This document shows, in pieces, positions 50,153-58,825 of a stretch of DNA of 64,000 nucleotides. A program made the position numbers and the translations under genes. The notes beneath the pieces are model-generated. The model worked only from the letters and a program-made list of their open reading frames with translations. It ran no database searches and was not told the DNA's origin. Position 1 is the first letter of the stretch, and each line of letters starts with the position of its first letter. The stretch comes from Alloyangia pacifica (lineage in GTDB: Bacteria > Pseudomonadota > Alphaproteobacteria > Rhodobacterales > Rhodobacteraceae), in NCBI RefSeq assembly GCF_900116195.1, contig NZ_FOZW01000017.1, forward strand, positions 46,166 to 110,165, given 5' to 3'.

Positions 50153-52254
50153 GTGATCCGAAACCGGCCCGGATGGAGGTCGAGCCGAAGCGCCGCTCCG
50201 TCTGGCGCAACCTCTCGCTGGTCTGGCTGGTGCCGATGGCCGCCATCGCGGTGACGCTGTTCATCGCCTGGCAGAGCCTTGCCGAGCGTGGGTCGCTGAT
50301 CGAGATCACCTTCGAGAACGCCGCCGGCATCACCGCCGAGGAAACCACGATCCGCTACCGCGACGTGATCGTCGGCACGGTCGAGGAGGTGGTCTTTTCG
50401 GAGGATCTGGCCGAGGTGCGGGTGAGCGCCCGCATCGACCGCAACGTGGCCGACTCGCTGCCCTCGGATGCCGAGTTCTGGGTGGTCCGTCCCGAGGTCT
50501 CGACCTCCGGCATCACCGGCCTGTCGACGGTGCTGTCGGGCGTCTACATCGAGGCTGGGTTCAGCCCGCAGGAGGGGGCCGCGGCGCGGAACTTCCGCGG
50601 CCGCGACACCACCCCGCTGGTCCGCCCCGGGGTGAAGGGCACCCGCATCACCATCCGCGCCGACGACGGCACGCAGCTCTCGGCCGGCGCGCCGATCTTC
50701 TTCCAGGGGATCGAGGTCGGACGGATCGAGACCCCGCGCCTGCTGGAGCGCGGCAACGGAGTCGTGGTCGATGCCTTCATCGAGGCCCCGAACGACCGCC
50801 GCATCACCACCGCGACCCGTTTCTGGGACACCTCAGGCTTCTCGGTCAACATCGGCCCGTCCGGGCTCAACCTGTCGGTAGGCTCGGTCGCGGCGCTGAT
50901 CCGCGGCGGCATCGCCTTCGACACGGTCGTCTCCGGCGGCAGCGCGGTGCCCGCGGGCTATGCCTTCGATCTCTACGACGACGAGGCCGCCGCCCGTGAC
51001 AGCCTGTTCTCCGAGACGATTTCCAACGCCGTTGAACTGACCGCCGAATTCGATGAATCCGTGCGCGGTCTCGAGGTCGGCTCATCGGTGACCTACCGCG
51101 GCCTGCGTGTCGGTCGGGTGACCGACATCGGTGCCTTCATCGACGGCGAGGGCGAGGACCAGACCGTGCGCCTGCGCACCACGCTGTCGATCGACCCGCG
51201 TGCGCTGGGGCTCGACGAGGAAGCGGCGCAGTCCGACACCATCGCCTTCCTGTCGAACGCGGTGAAAAACGGCCTGCGGGCGCGGCTCGCCTCGCAGAAC
51301 CTGTTCAGCCAGTCGCTGGTGGTCGAACTGGCCGAGGTGCCCGACGCCGAGCCCGCCACCTTCGGCATCTTCGCGCAGGACGCGCCGCTGATCCCCTCGG
51401 TCGAATCCGACCTGCCGGACATCACCGCCACCGCCGAAGGGCTGTTCCAGCGCATTAACGACCTGCCGGTCGAGGACCTGCTCGACCAGGCCATCGACAC
51501 GCTGGCCTCGATCGAGAACTTCACCGCCAACCCGCGCCTGCGCGACGCACCGGAGGCGGTGATCGGCCTGCTCGAGGATGCCCGCGGACTGATCGGCAGC
51601 GAGGAGATCCAGGCCATCCCCGGCGAGCTGCGCGGCACCGTCGCCGAACTGCGCGGGGTGGTCGAGGACATGCGCGCTGCCGGCGCGGTTCAGCAGCTGG
51701 TCGCGACCCTCGAGGCGGCGGAGGCCGCCGCCGCCGAGGTCACCGGCGTCGCCGATTCAGTCGACGAGAGCATGGCCGGCGTGCCCGACCTGCTGGCCGA
51801 TCTGCGCGCGCTCACCCAGAAGGCCACGGCACTCGACCTCGAAAGCTTCCTTGCGGACGCCGGCAACTTCCTCGACGGGGCCGGAAAGTTCGTCGATCAG
51901 GACAGCACCCGGCAGCTGCCCGCCGACCTCTCGGCAATGCTGCAGGAGGCACAGGGCGCGCTTGCGGAGCTGCGCGCTGGCGGGGTGATCGAGAACACCA
52001 ACGCCACCCTGGCCTCGGCGCGCGACGCCGCCGCCGCGGTCGAGGAGGCCGCCGCCACGCTGCCCGATCTCTCGGCCCGCATCCAGCGGCTTGTGGCCGA
52101 GGCGGAATCGGTGATCTCGGGCTATGACGGCAATTCCGCCTTCAACCGCCAGACCGTCTCGGCCCTGCGCGAAGTGCAGACCGCCGCCGAGGCGCTGAAC
52201 AAGCTCGCCCGGACGATTGAACGCAACCCCAACTCGCTGCTCTTCGGCCGCTGA
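50149..52254 (+). CDS. pqiB: MCE-domain lipid-transport protein PqiB
   Basis: 701 residues: one N-terminal membrane anchor (about 25-43) and three consecutive MCE domains, the first beginning near FENAAGITAEETTIRYRDVIVG, the second near IRADDGTQLSAGAPIFFQGIEVG and the third near FDESVRGLEVGSSVTYRGLRVG. A long Ala/Leu/Glu-rich helical region follows (about 430-700). This is the layout of PqiB, whose stacked MCE rings and coiled-coil needle form a tunnel across the periplasm. Operon position after two PqiA halves and before PqiC confirms the call. Confidence 0.93.
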   Translation: MSDPKPARMEVEPKRRSVWRNLSLVWLVPMAAIAVTLFIAWQSLAERGSLIEITFENAAGITAEETTIRYRDVIVGTVEEVVFSEDLAEVRVSARIDRNVADSLPSDAEFWVVRPEVSTSGITGLSTVLSGVYIEAGFSPQEGAAARNFRGRDTTPLVRPGVKGTRITIRADDGTQLSAGAPIFFQGIEVGRIETPRLLERGNGVVVDAFIEAPNDRRITTATRFWDTSGFSVNIGPSGLNLSVGSVAALIRGGIAFDTVVSGGSAVPAGYAFDLYDDEAAARDSLFSETISNAVELTAEFDESVRGLEVGSSVTYRGLRVGRVTDIGAFIDGEGEDQTVRLRTTLSIDPRALGLDEEAAQSDTIAFLSNAVKNGLRARLASQNLFSQSLVVELAEVPDAEPATFGIFAQDAPLIPSVESDLPDITATAEGLFQRINDLPVEDLLDQAIDTLASIENFTANPRLRDAPEAVIGLLEDARGLIGSEEIQAIPGELRGTVAELRGVVEDMRAAGAVQQLVATLEAAEAAAAEVTGVADSVDESMAGVPDLLADLRALTQKATALDLESFLADAGNFLDGAGKFVDQDSTRQLPADLSAMLQEAQGALAELRAGGVIENTNATLASARDAAAAVEEAAATLPDLSARIQRLVAEAESVISGYDGNSAFNRQTVSALREVQTAAEALNKLARTIERNPNSLLFGR

Positions 52255-52267
52255 CAGGAGACCCCGA

Positions 52268-52831
52268 ATGCGCCTCAAGACGACCTTCCCGCTTCTGCTG
52301 CTGCCGCTGCTCGCCGCCGCCTGCGGCTCCGAGCCGCGCTACAGGATGGAGGGCGCGCCTCCCTCGGCCAGCGTGCGCCTCGCCGTCGGCACGCTGGAGG
52401 TGCGCGAGGTCTCGCTGCCGGCCTATGCCGACGCCTCGGAGATCCTGCTCGAGGACGCCTCGGGCGCGATGAACCAGGTCGAGGGCGCGCTCTGGGCCGA
52501 CGATCCGCGCCGCGCCATGACCCAGGCTCTGGCCGAGCGCCTCGGCCAGATCAGCGGCGCCACCGTGGCCGCAGAGCCCTGGCCGCTGGAGGAACCGGCG
52601 CAGGCGGCGGTGCACGTCCGCATCTCGGAAGCGGTGGCCAGCGCGGCCGGGACCTTCCGGCTCAAGGGGCAATACGCGCTCTCGTCCTACGATCGGGTGA
52701 TCCGCGAGCGCATCAGCCGCTTCGAGATCACCGTGCCGTTGCAGTCAGGCAGCGCCGCCGCCATCGCCGCGGCTGCAGGCAGCGCCACGGACCAGCTCGC
52801 CACGCGGATCGCCTCGGACCTCTCGCGCTGA
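52268..52831 (+). CDS. pqiC: PqiC-like lipoprotein (DUF330/ABC transport auxiliary)
   Basis: 187 residues with a lipoprotein signal (lipobox LAAAC, cysteine near residue 19-20), then the DUF330/PqiC domain over the rest. It begins 13 bases after pqiB. PqiC is an outer-membrane lipoprotein that docks the PqiB tunnel. Features such as RAMTQALAERLGQ and ISRFEITVPLQSG fit the family. Last gene of the operon; the palindrome at 52868 follows. Confidence 0.85.
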   Translation: MRLKTTFPLLLLPLLAAACGSEPRYRMEGAPPSASVRLAVGTLEVREVSLPAYADASEILLEDASGAMNQVEGALWADDPRRAMTQALAERLGQISGATVAAEPWPLEEPAQAAVHVRISEAVASAAGTFRLKGQYALSSYDRVIRERISRFEITVPLQSGSAAAIAAAAGSATDQLATRIASDLSR

Positions 52832-52867
52832 TCCCCGGCGCGATGCCCGCGACCGGCGCGGCGCAAT

Positions 52868-52967
52868 GCGTATTTGAAAAGAGAAGAAGCCCGAAATGCG
52901 TCTTCGGCGACTTCTTCTCTTGAAAAATACGCCGGGGGACGCCCGCAGGGCGGGGGGCGGAGCCCCC
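52868..52967. repeat. composite palindromic intergenic element, copy D
   Basis: Core inverted repeat with arms 52868-52889, starting GCGTATTTGAAAAG, and 52911-52932, two or three mismatches, then CGCCC/GGGCG (52940-52952) and GGGGGC/GCCCCC (52953-52967). It follows pqiC and may end the pqi transcript. Confidence 0.7.
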
Positions 52968-53029
52968 TCGGCGTGTGTCGCCCGAGACTTGCCGTTGCGT
53001 CTGCGACCCGCTTGGGCTTATGTCCGGAC

Positions 53030-54115
53030 ATGAGTCTCTCCTCCCTCTCCCTGCGCATGATCTTCACCACCGGCTGCCTGCTGCTTGCGGGTGGGGTGGG
53101 AGGTTGGATCGCCCAGCATGCGCATTTGCCCATGCCCTACATGCTGGGCTCGCTGTTCACCTCGGGGCTCGCGGTGGCGCTGTTCCAGAAGCGTGCCCTT
53201 GCCGACTACGCCTATCCGATGAAGTTCCGCACGGTGTTCATCGGGCTGATTGGCGTGATGATCGGCACGCAGGTGACGCCCGAGGTCTTCGCGCTGCTGC
53301 CGGAACTGCCGCTGACCCTGTCGATGCTGGCGGTCTTCGTGGTGCTGGCGCAATCTGGCAATTTCCTGATTTTCCACAAGATCGGCGGCTACAACCGGGC
53401 CACGGCCTTCTACGCCGGCGCGCCGGGGGGGCTGATGGAAAGCCTCGTGCTGGGGGAAAAGGCGGGGGCGGACCTGCGGCTGCTGACCGCGCAGCAGTTC
53501 CTGCGGATCATCCTCGTCATCTCGATCCTGCCCTCGGCACTGTCGCTGTGGATCGGTCACCCGGTGGGCAGCGCGGCGGGGCAGAGCATCATGCCAAGCG
53601 GGCCGGTCACCGCCGGCGAGCTGTTGGTGATCGTGCTGGCGGCGCTCGCCGGGCTCTTCGTGGCGTCGAAGATCAAGCTGCCGGCGGGGCAGATCACCGG
53701 GCCGCTGCTGCTCTCGGCGGGGCTGACCTTGTCCGGGCTTGTGGACATGCACCTGCCGTTCTGGTTGATCGCCGCGGCACAGGTGGTGGTGGGCAGCTCG
53801 CTCGGCGTGCGCTTCACCGGCATGACCGCCACGATGCTGCGCCGCTCGCTCGGTCTGAGCGTGCTGTCGGTGAGCTGGATGCTGCTGGTTGGTGCCGTCT
53901 TCGCCGTGGTGCTGGCCGCGGTGACGGACATCCCGTTCCTGCACCTGATGATATCCTATTCGCCGGGCGGCGTGACGGAGATGTCGATCATCGCGCTGTC
54001 GCTCGCCGCCAACCCGGCGCTTGTCAGCCTGCACCACGTGGTGCGCATCCTGCTGACCGTGGGCGTCATGGTCATCGCCGAGAAGCGCATCCCGCTGGGG
54101 CAGCCAGGCGAGTAG
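53030..54115 (+). CDS. AbrB-family integral membrane protein
   Basis: 361 residues from ATG 53030. About ten membrane helices in two related halves (PF05145 AbrB duplication); repeated LPxPxMLG (LPMPYMLGSL) and LPAGQITGPLLL segments and AFYAGAPGGLMES versus SYSPGGVTEMSI mark the internal duplication. Despite the name it is not related to the AbrB transition-state regulator. Family proteins are sometimes called ammonia monooxygenase-like; the role is unknown. Monocistronic, convergent with an ABC-F gene. Confidence 0.85.
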   Translation: MSLSSLSLRMIFTTGCLLLAGGVGGWIAQHAHLPMPYMLGSLFTSGLAVALFQKRALADYAYPMKFRTVFIGLIGVMIGTQVTPEVFALLPELPLTLSMLAVFVVLAQSGNFLIFHKIGGYNRATAFYAGAPGGLMESLVLGEKAGADLRLLTAQQFLRIILVISILPSALSLWIGHPVGSAAGQSIMPSGPVTAGELLVIVLAALAGLFVASKIKLPAGQITGPLLLSAGLTLSGLVDMHLPFWLIAAAQVVVGSSLGVRFTGMTATMLRRSLGLSVLSVSWMLLVGAVFAVVLAAVTDIPFLHLMISYSPGGVTEMSIIALSLAANPALVSLHHVVRILLTVGVMVIAEKRIPLGQPGE

Positions 54116-54140
54116 GGCGATGGCCTGCAGGGAAGCGGCA

Positions 54141-54181
54141 AGAGCCCTCGAAGGCTCTTTCAAATCTCTTCGAAGAGATTT
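54141..54181. terminator. double palindrome between the AbrB-like and ABC-F genes
   Basis: AGAGCC-CTCGAA-GGCTCT (54141-54158) is followed at once by AAATCTCTTCGAAGAGATTT (54162-54181), a perfect 20-nt palindrome. Both have TTCGAA-like or CTCGAA loops, and the flanking T and A runs suit termination from both directions. Confidence 0.7.
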
Positions 54182-54198
54182 GGCCGGCGACGGCGGGC

Positions 54199-56028
54199 TC
54201 AGCCCGCCGCTTCGGCCTTCTCGGCCAGCTCGAGCCATTCCTCCTCGGCAGCGGCGAGCTTTTCCTGCCGCTCGTCCAGTGCCTCGGTGGCCTTCTTGAA
54301 CTTCAGCGGCTCGCGGGTGAAGAGCTCGGGGTCCGCCAGCAGGCCTTCGAGCTTGCCGATCTCGGCGGTCAGCCGGTCGATCACCCCGGGCAGCTCCTCC
54401 AGCCGGTGCTTGTCCTTGAAGCTCATGCCCTTCTGCTGCGCCTTGGGTTTCGGCGCGGCCGAGCTGTCCTTGCCGGGCTTGGCGACGGGCTTCTCCTTCG
54501 CCGCGCTGGCGGCTTCGGCCTCTGCCTTCTGCGCCTGGTAGTCGCTCCAGCCGCCGGCATAGGTGATCGCCTCGCCATCGCCCTCCATCGCGATGGTCGT
54601 GCTGGCCACCCGGTCGAGGAAGTCGCGGTCGTGGCTGATCAGCAGCACGGTGCCGTCGTATTCGCCCAGCAGGTCCTGCAGCAGGTCCAGCGTCTCCACG
54701 TCGAGATCGTTGGTCGGCTCGTCGAGCACCAGCATGTTGCTCTCGCTGGCCATGATCTTGGCCAGCAGCAGCCGTGCCTTCTCGCCGCCCGACAGGGATC
54801 GCACGGGCGCGCGGGCCTGGCGCTCGTCGAAGAGGAATTCCTTGAGATAGCCGACCACGTGTTTCGGCTGGCCACGCACCAGCACCTGGTCGGCCTTGCC
54901 GGAAACGCGCATTTCGGGATCGCCGGTGAGGCTTTCCCAGAGCGTCATCTCCGGATCGAGCCGGGCGCGGGTCTGGTCGAAGATCGCCGGCATCAGGTTG
55001 GTGCCGAGCTTGACGCTGCCCGCATCGGGCTCGATCTCGCCCATCAGCATGCGGATGAGGGTGGTCTTGCCGACGCCGTTCGGACCGACGAAGGCGACGC
55101 GGTCGCCGCGCATCACCGTCAGCGAGAAATCCTTGACGATCTGCTTGTCGCCGAAGCCCTTGGTGAGGGCCACGGCATCGATCACTTTCTTGCCCGAGGT
55201 CGGGCCGGAGGAAAGCTCCATCGCGGCGGTGCCCTGGCGGCGGATCTGCGACGAGCGCTCGGCGCGCAGCGCCTGCAGCGCCCGCACGCGGCCCTGGTTG
55301 CGGGTGCGGCGGGCCGAGATGCCCTCGACCGCCCATTTCGCCTCGGACTTGATCTTGCGGTCGAGCTTGTGGCGCGCCTCGTCCTCCTCGGCCCAGGTCT
55401 TGTCGCGCCAGGCCTCGAAGGCGGCGAAGCCCTGCTCCTGCCGGCGCACGGCGCCGCGGTCGATCCACAGCGTGGCGCGGGTGAGGTTCTCTAGGAAACG
55501 CCGGTCGTGCGAAATGAGGACAAAGGCCTTGCGGGTGCGCTTCAGTTCGTCCTCGAGCCAGCCGATGGCGTTGATGTCGAGGTGGTTGGTCGGTTCGTCG
55601 AGCAGCATGACGTCCGGATCCTGCGCCATCAGCTTGGCCAGCGCGGCGCGGCGGCGTTCGCCGCCCGAGGCGGTGGCGACGGGGCGGGCGGGATCGAAGC
55701 CGAGCCCTTCGCCGGCCGCCTCGACCTTGTACATCTCCGCCGGGCCGAGGCCCTCGGCTGCGTAGTCGCCCAGGGTCTCGAAGCCCGAGAGATCCGGCTC
55801 CTGCTCCATATAGCCCACCGAGATGCCCGGCGGCACGATGCGGTCGCCGGTGTCGGGCTCGACGAAGCCCGCCATGACCTTCATCAGGGTGGATTTGCCC
55901 GAGCCGTTGCGGCCGACCAGCGCGACGCGGTCGCCGGGCTGGACGTTGAGCGAGAGGCCGGAAAACACCGGCTCGCCACCGAAGGTGAGCGCGATGTCGG
56001 AGAGCTGGAGAAGGGGTGCCTGTGCCAT
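54199..56028 (-). CDS. uup: ABC-F family ATPase (Uup-like)
   Basis: 609 residues from ATG 56028. Two ABC domains without membrane segments: Walker A GRNGSGKST (about 39-47) and GPNGVGKTT (about 328-336), signature ASGGERRR and SLSGGEKAR, Walker B LLDEPTNHLD and VLDEPTNDLD. A linker between the domains and a Lys/Ala/Glu-rich C-terminal extension (about 525-609, ending in a predicted coiled coil) place it with Uup rather than EttA. ABC-F proteins act on ribosomes to relieve stalls. Confidence 0.92.
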   Translation of the reverse strand: MAQAPLLQLSDIALTFGGEPVFSGLSLNVQPGDRVALVGRNGSGKSTLMKVMAGFVEPDTGDRIVPPGISVGYMEQEPDLSGFETLGDYAAEGLGPAEMYKVEAAGEGLGFDPARPVATASGGERRRAALAKLMAQDPDVMLLDEPTNHLDINAIGWLEDELKRTRKAFVLISHDRRFLENLTRATLWIDRGAVRRQEQGFAAFEAWRDKTWAEEDEARHKLDRKIKSEAKWAVEGISARRTRNQGRVRALQALRAERSSQIRRQGTAAMELSSGPTSGKKVIDAVALTKGFGDKQIVKDFSLTVMRGDRVAFVGPNGVGKTTLIRMLMGEIEPDAGSVKLGTNLMPAIFDQTRARLDPEMTLWESLTGDPEMRVSGKADQVLVRGQPKHVVGYLKEFLFDERQARAPVRSLSGGEKARLLLAKIMASESNMLVLDEPTNDLDVETLDLLQDLLGEYDGTVLLISHDRDFLDRVASTTIAMEGDGEAITYAGGWSDYQAQKAEAEAASAAKEKPVAKPGKDSSAAPKPKAQQKGMSFKDKHRLEELPGVIDRLTAEIGKLEGLLADPELFTREPLKFKKATEALDERQEKLAAAEEEWLELAEKAEAAG

Positions 56029-56116
56029 GCCCAGAGCGCTAGGGCCGCGCCGGGAAAAGGTCAAGTGGGCGCGCGCAGAGGGGCACCGTTAACCCTCTCT
56101 TCAAGGGTGCCGGGCT

Positions 56117-56998
56117 ATGTGCGGCCGCATGGATCCGGTCTGCCTCGCCCGCCTTGGACTGCTCGGCAATCCGCTGCGCGTCTCGGTGCTGCGGCTGCTG
56201 GTCCGCTACCTGCCGCATCCGCTGGCGGCGGGCGATCTGGCCCGGGCGCTGATGGTGCCGCCCTCGACGCTCTCGGCGCATCTGGCGGCGCTTTGCGAGG
56301 CGGGGTTGCTGGTGCAGCGGGTGCGGGGATCGCTGAGGCTCTACCATGCGGTGCCGAGTGCGCTGGCGCAGGTGATCGACTGGCTCGGGGCGGATGTGGC
56401 GCTGGGGCGGGCCGGCGCGGACTGGCAGCCTGCGGGGCGGCTGCGGCTGCTGTTTCTCTGCGCCGACGGGGCGCGGTTGTCGCCGCTTGCCACGGCGCTG
56501 GCGCGGCGGCGGCTCTGGGGCCGGGCGCGGGTGCGCGCGGCGGGCGTTGCACCGGTCGCAGCGCTCGATCCGGTGCTTGTCGAGGTGCTCGCGGCGCATC
56601 GTCTGCCGGCATGTCTTCCGGTAGCGCTCGGAGTGCCGTTCGAGGTGGGTGCCGGGAAGCTCGATGTGGTGATCGCGCTCGATGAGCGGGCTCTTGCTGC
56701 GCTGCCCATCGCCGCGCAGCTGCCACCCCCGATCAACGCTTATTGGCCCTTGCCCGAGGTGCGGGACGGGCCGGTCATCCCACGGGCCGTCGCGCTCCAT
56801 GCCGCGATGCGTGCGCTGGAGCCGCGGCTTGCGGCGCTGGCGCGGCTGCCGCTGGCCGCCGCGCCGCGCGAGGCGGTGCAAGCCGCGCTCGACAGTCTCA
56901 GTTCAGGTCTTCCAGAAGTTGCCCGTGCTGCCGGGTCTGCGCCAGAACCTCGCCGAAGGTCGACATCCCCTGTGCTTCGAGCATCGGCAGCATCCTGA
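56117..56998 (+). CDS. ArsR-type HTH fused to degenerate LMW-phosphatase/arsenate-reductase-like domain
   Basis: 293 residues from ATG 56117 (ATG 56129 is an alternative). A winged helix (about 10-90, NPLRVSVLRLLVRYLP and LARALMVPPSTLSAHLAALCEAG) is followed by a domain beginning LRLLFLCADGARLSPLATALARR (109-131) that aligns with the P-loop of low-molecular-weight phosphatases and ArsC. The consensus there is C-x5-R-S; here C115 is followed by A-D-G-A-R120-L-S-P, so the arginine is displaced by one. The enzyme is probably inactive and the domain may sense an anion. The last 101 bases overlap the convergent exonuclease gene. Confidence 0.75.
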   Translation: MCGRMDPVCLARLGLLGNPLRVSVLRLLVRYLPHPLAAGDLARALMVPPSTLSAHLAALCEAGLLVQRVRGSLRLYHAVPSALAQVIDWLGADVALGRAGADWQPAGRLRLLFLCADGARLSPLATALARRRLWGRARVRAAGVAPVAALDPVLVEVLAAHRLPACLPVALGVPFEVGAGKLDVVIALDERALAALPIAAQLPPPINAYWPLPEVRDGPVIPRAVALHAAMRALEPRLAALARLPLAAAPREAVQAALDSLSSGLPEVARAAGSAPEPRRRSTSPVLRASAAS

Positions 56999-58304
56999 CC
57001 AGAACTTCCGCGGTGGCCCGCGCGTCGCCAAGCGCGGTGTGCCGCAGGGCGGGCGGGATGATCACGCCGAGCCGCTCGCAGAGCGCGTCCAGCGTGTGGG
57101 TCTGGCTCGCCCCGAAGAGCACCGCCGAGAGCAGCACCGTGTCGAGGATGGGGTTGCTCCACTCCACCCCCATGCGGGACTGGTGGCGGCGCAGGAAGGC
57201 CATGTCGAAGGGCGCGTTATGCGCCACGATCACCGCGCCCCGGGCGAAATGGTGGAAGCGCCGCCCGGCCTCGGCGATGTCCGGCTGGCCGTGCACCATG
57301 GCGTCGGTCACCTTGTGCACCCTGGTCGAGGATTGCGGGATCTCCATGCCGGGGTCCACCAGCTGGTCGATCTGCTCGCCGGGAACGATCTTGCCGCTGA
57401 CCACCCGCACCGCGCCGATCTGAACCACCTCGTCCTTGTGCGGCAGCAGCCCCGTCGTCTCGGTGTCGAAGACCACATAGGTCAGCGCGCGCAAGGGCGT
57501 GTCCTCCAGCGCGGCAGAGGCCGGCGCGGTGAGCAGCGAGAAATCGAAGACCATGGGCCGCTCGGCCTGAGGCGCGATGCGTGCCTCCGCCTCCTCGATG
57601 ATCAGCAGGTAGCCGCCCGCATCGAGCGGTTTCATCCGGCCATGATAGCTCTGTGCCTCATCGACCGAGCGCAGGGTCAGCGTGACCTCGCGCCCGGTGC
57701 GGTGCATCTCGCGCACCGCCGCGTCGATGCCGGCGGCGAGGAAGTAATCCGTGACAGCCGCGTTGAGCCGCGGCACGTGGATCTGGGCGAGCACCTCGGC
57801 GGCCTGCCCGTCGTAGAGCACGATACGGCCCTTGGGGCTGACCATGATGGTGGCCACAGGGATCTCGGTGAGCAGGGCGGTCAGACGCTCCTTGTCGGCG
57901 GCGAGCTGCGCGGTCTCCTCGGCCACCCGTTGCGCCGAGGCCAGCGCGGTTTCCGACAGCCGGGCGGAGACCGCCTCGGCGGCATGGGCAAGATCGCCGA
58001 GGTAGCGCGCGCCGTGCAGGTCGACCTGCCTGTCGACACCTGCATGGGCGCGCACGCGCATCTCCGAGGCGATGCGCTCAACCGGCTTGGCGACATTCTC
58101 GTCGAACAGCAGCCAGACCCCGGCGCTCAGCGCCACGATGCCGAAGACGGCGAGGATGCCGGCAAAGAAGAAGCCGTTTGCCGGGGTGGTCGCGAGCGCG
58201 CGCCCATAGCCGAGCCAGAGCGCCAGCGCCGTGATCCCCGCGCCGCCCAAGGCGATCAGTACGAAGAACAGGAAGATGCGCAGGCGCAGGCTCAGCTGGG
58301 TCAT
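56898..58304 (-). CDS. membrane-bound HAMP-PAS DnaQ-type 3'-5' exonuclease
   Basis: 468 residues from ATG 58304. Two membrane helices (about 8-31 and 45-67), a HAMP-like linker (68-120) and coiled coil, a PAS-like domain (about 140-240), then a DEDDh exonuclease domain (about 273-440). All catalytic residues are present: D280 and E282 in FDTETTG, D367 in HNAPFD, H422 and D427 in RHTALGDA. Similar exonucleases stand near acetate-type symporters and DUF294 proteins in other Proteobacteria. The start overlaps the upstream small gene by four bases. The unusual sensor-like N-terminus suggests signalling rather than replication proofreading. Confidence 0.85.
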   Translation of the reverse strand: MTQLSLRLRIFLFFVLIALGGAGITALALWLGYGRALATTPANGFFFAGILAVFGIVALSAGVWLLFDENVAKPVERIASEMRVRAHAGVDRQVDLHGARYLGDLAHAAEAVSARLSETALASAQRVAEETAQLAADKERLTALLTEIPVATIMVSPKGRIVLYDGQAAEVLAQIHVPRLNAAVTDYFLAAGIDAAVREMHRTGREVTLTLRSVDEAQSYHGRMKPLDAGGYLLIIEEAEARIAPQAERPMVFDFSLLTAPASAALEDTPLRALTYVVFDTETTGLLPHKDEVVQIGAVRVVSGKIVPGEQIDQLVDPGMEIPQSSTRVHKVTDAMVHGQPDIAEAGRRFHHFARGAVIVAHNAPFDMAFLRRHQSRMGVEWSNPILDTVLLSAVLFGASQTHTLDALCERLGVIIPPALRHTALGDARATAEVLVRMLPMLEAQGMSTFGEVLAQTRQHGQLLEDLN

Positions 58305-58807
58305 ATGCGCGCCTCCGAGCAGACCGCGGTGACGATACTGTCCTCGGCACCAACCTCGCGCCAACGCGGCTCGCCGCCGTCGCCACCCATGGGATCGGCG
58401 CGGCGTCCGCCCGGACAGTCAACCATGATCTCGACCACCTGCGTCGGCTGCCAGCGGGCGAAGAAATAGAGGTCGGCAAGGTAGAGCCCCGGCGTTTGCG
58501 CGTTCTCGCGCCGCCCGGCGGCATCGACGGCGATGAAGCGGTCGGTCATTGGCCAGACGTAGGTCCAGGGCCGCCAGAGCGCGCTGGAGTCGTGCGTTTC
58601 CACCACCTCGACCCCGGCCGGCAGCGCCTTGGCGGTGCTGCCGTACCAGCCGTATTCCCCGGCGATGGAGGCGGCGAGCATGGCCGCGCCCGCTCCGATG
58701 GGGATCATCCAGCGCGGCAGCCGCCCGCCGGTGGCCTTGCGCAGCAGCATTACCACGCCGGCCCCGGCAAGGCCGGCCACCAGCACCGCAATCAATTCGT
58801 AGAACAT
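58301..58807 (-). CDS. small membrane protein of the DUF294-exonuclease group
   Basis: 168 residues with two N-terminal membrane helices (about 1-21 and 33-52) and a soluble C-terminal part (about 60-168) predicted outside the cytosol. No domain recognised; W-rich stretches (LWRPWTYVWPMTDRF) and two cysteines are present. Its stop overlaps the exonuclease start (ATGA) and it begins 18 bases after the DUF294 gene, so all three are one operon. Confidence 0.75.
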   Translation of the reverse strand: MFYELIAVLVAGLAGAGVVMLLRKATGGRLPRWMIPIGAGAAMLAASIAGEYGWYGSTAKALPAGVEVVETHDSSALWRPWTYVWPMTDRFIAVDAAGRRENAQTPGLYLADLYFFARWQPTQVVEIMVDCPGGRRADPMGGDGGEPRWREVGAEDSIVTAVCSEARI

Positions 58808-58825
58808 CTCTCCCCCCTCAGGTCC

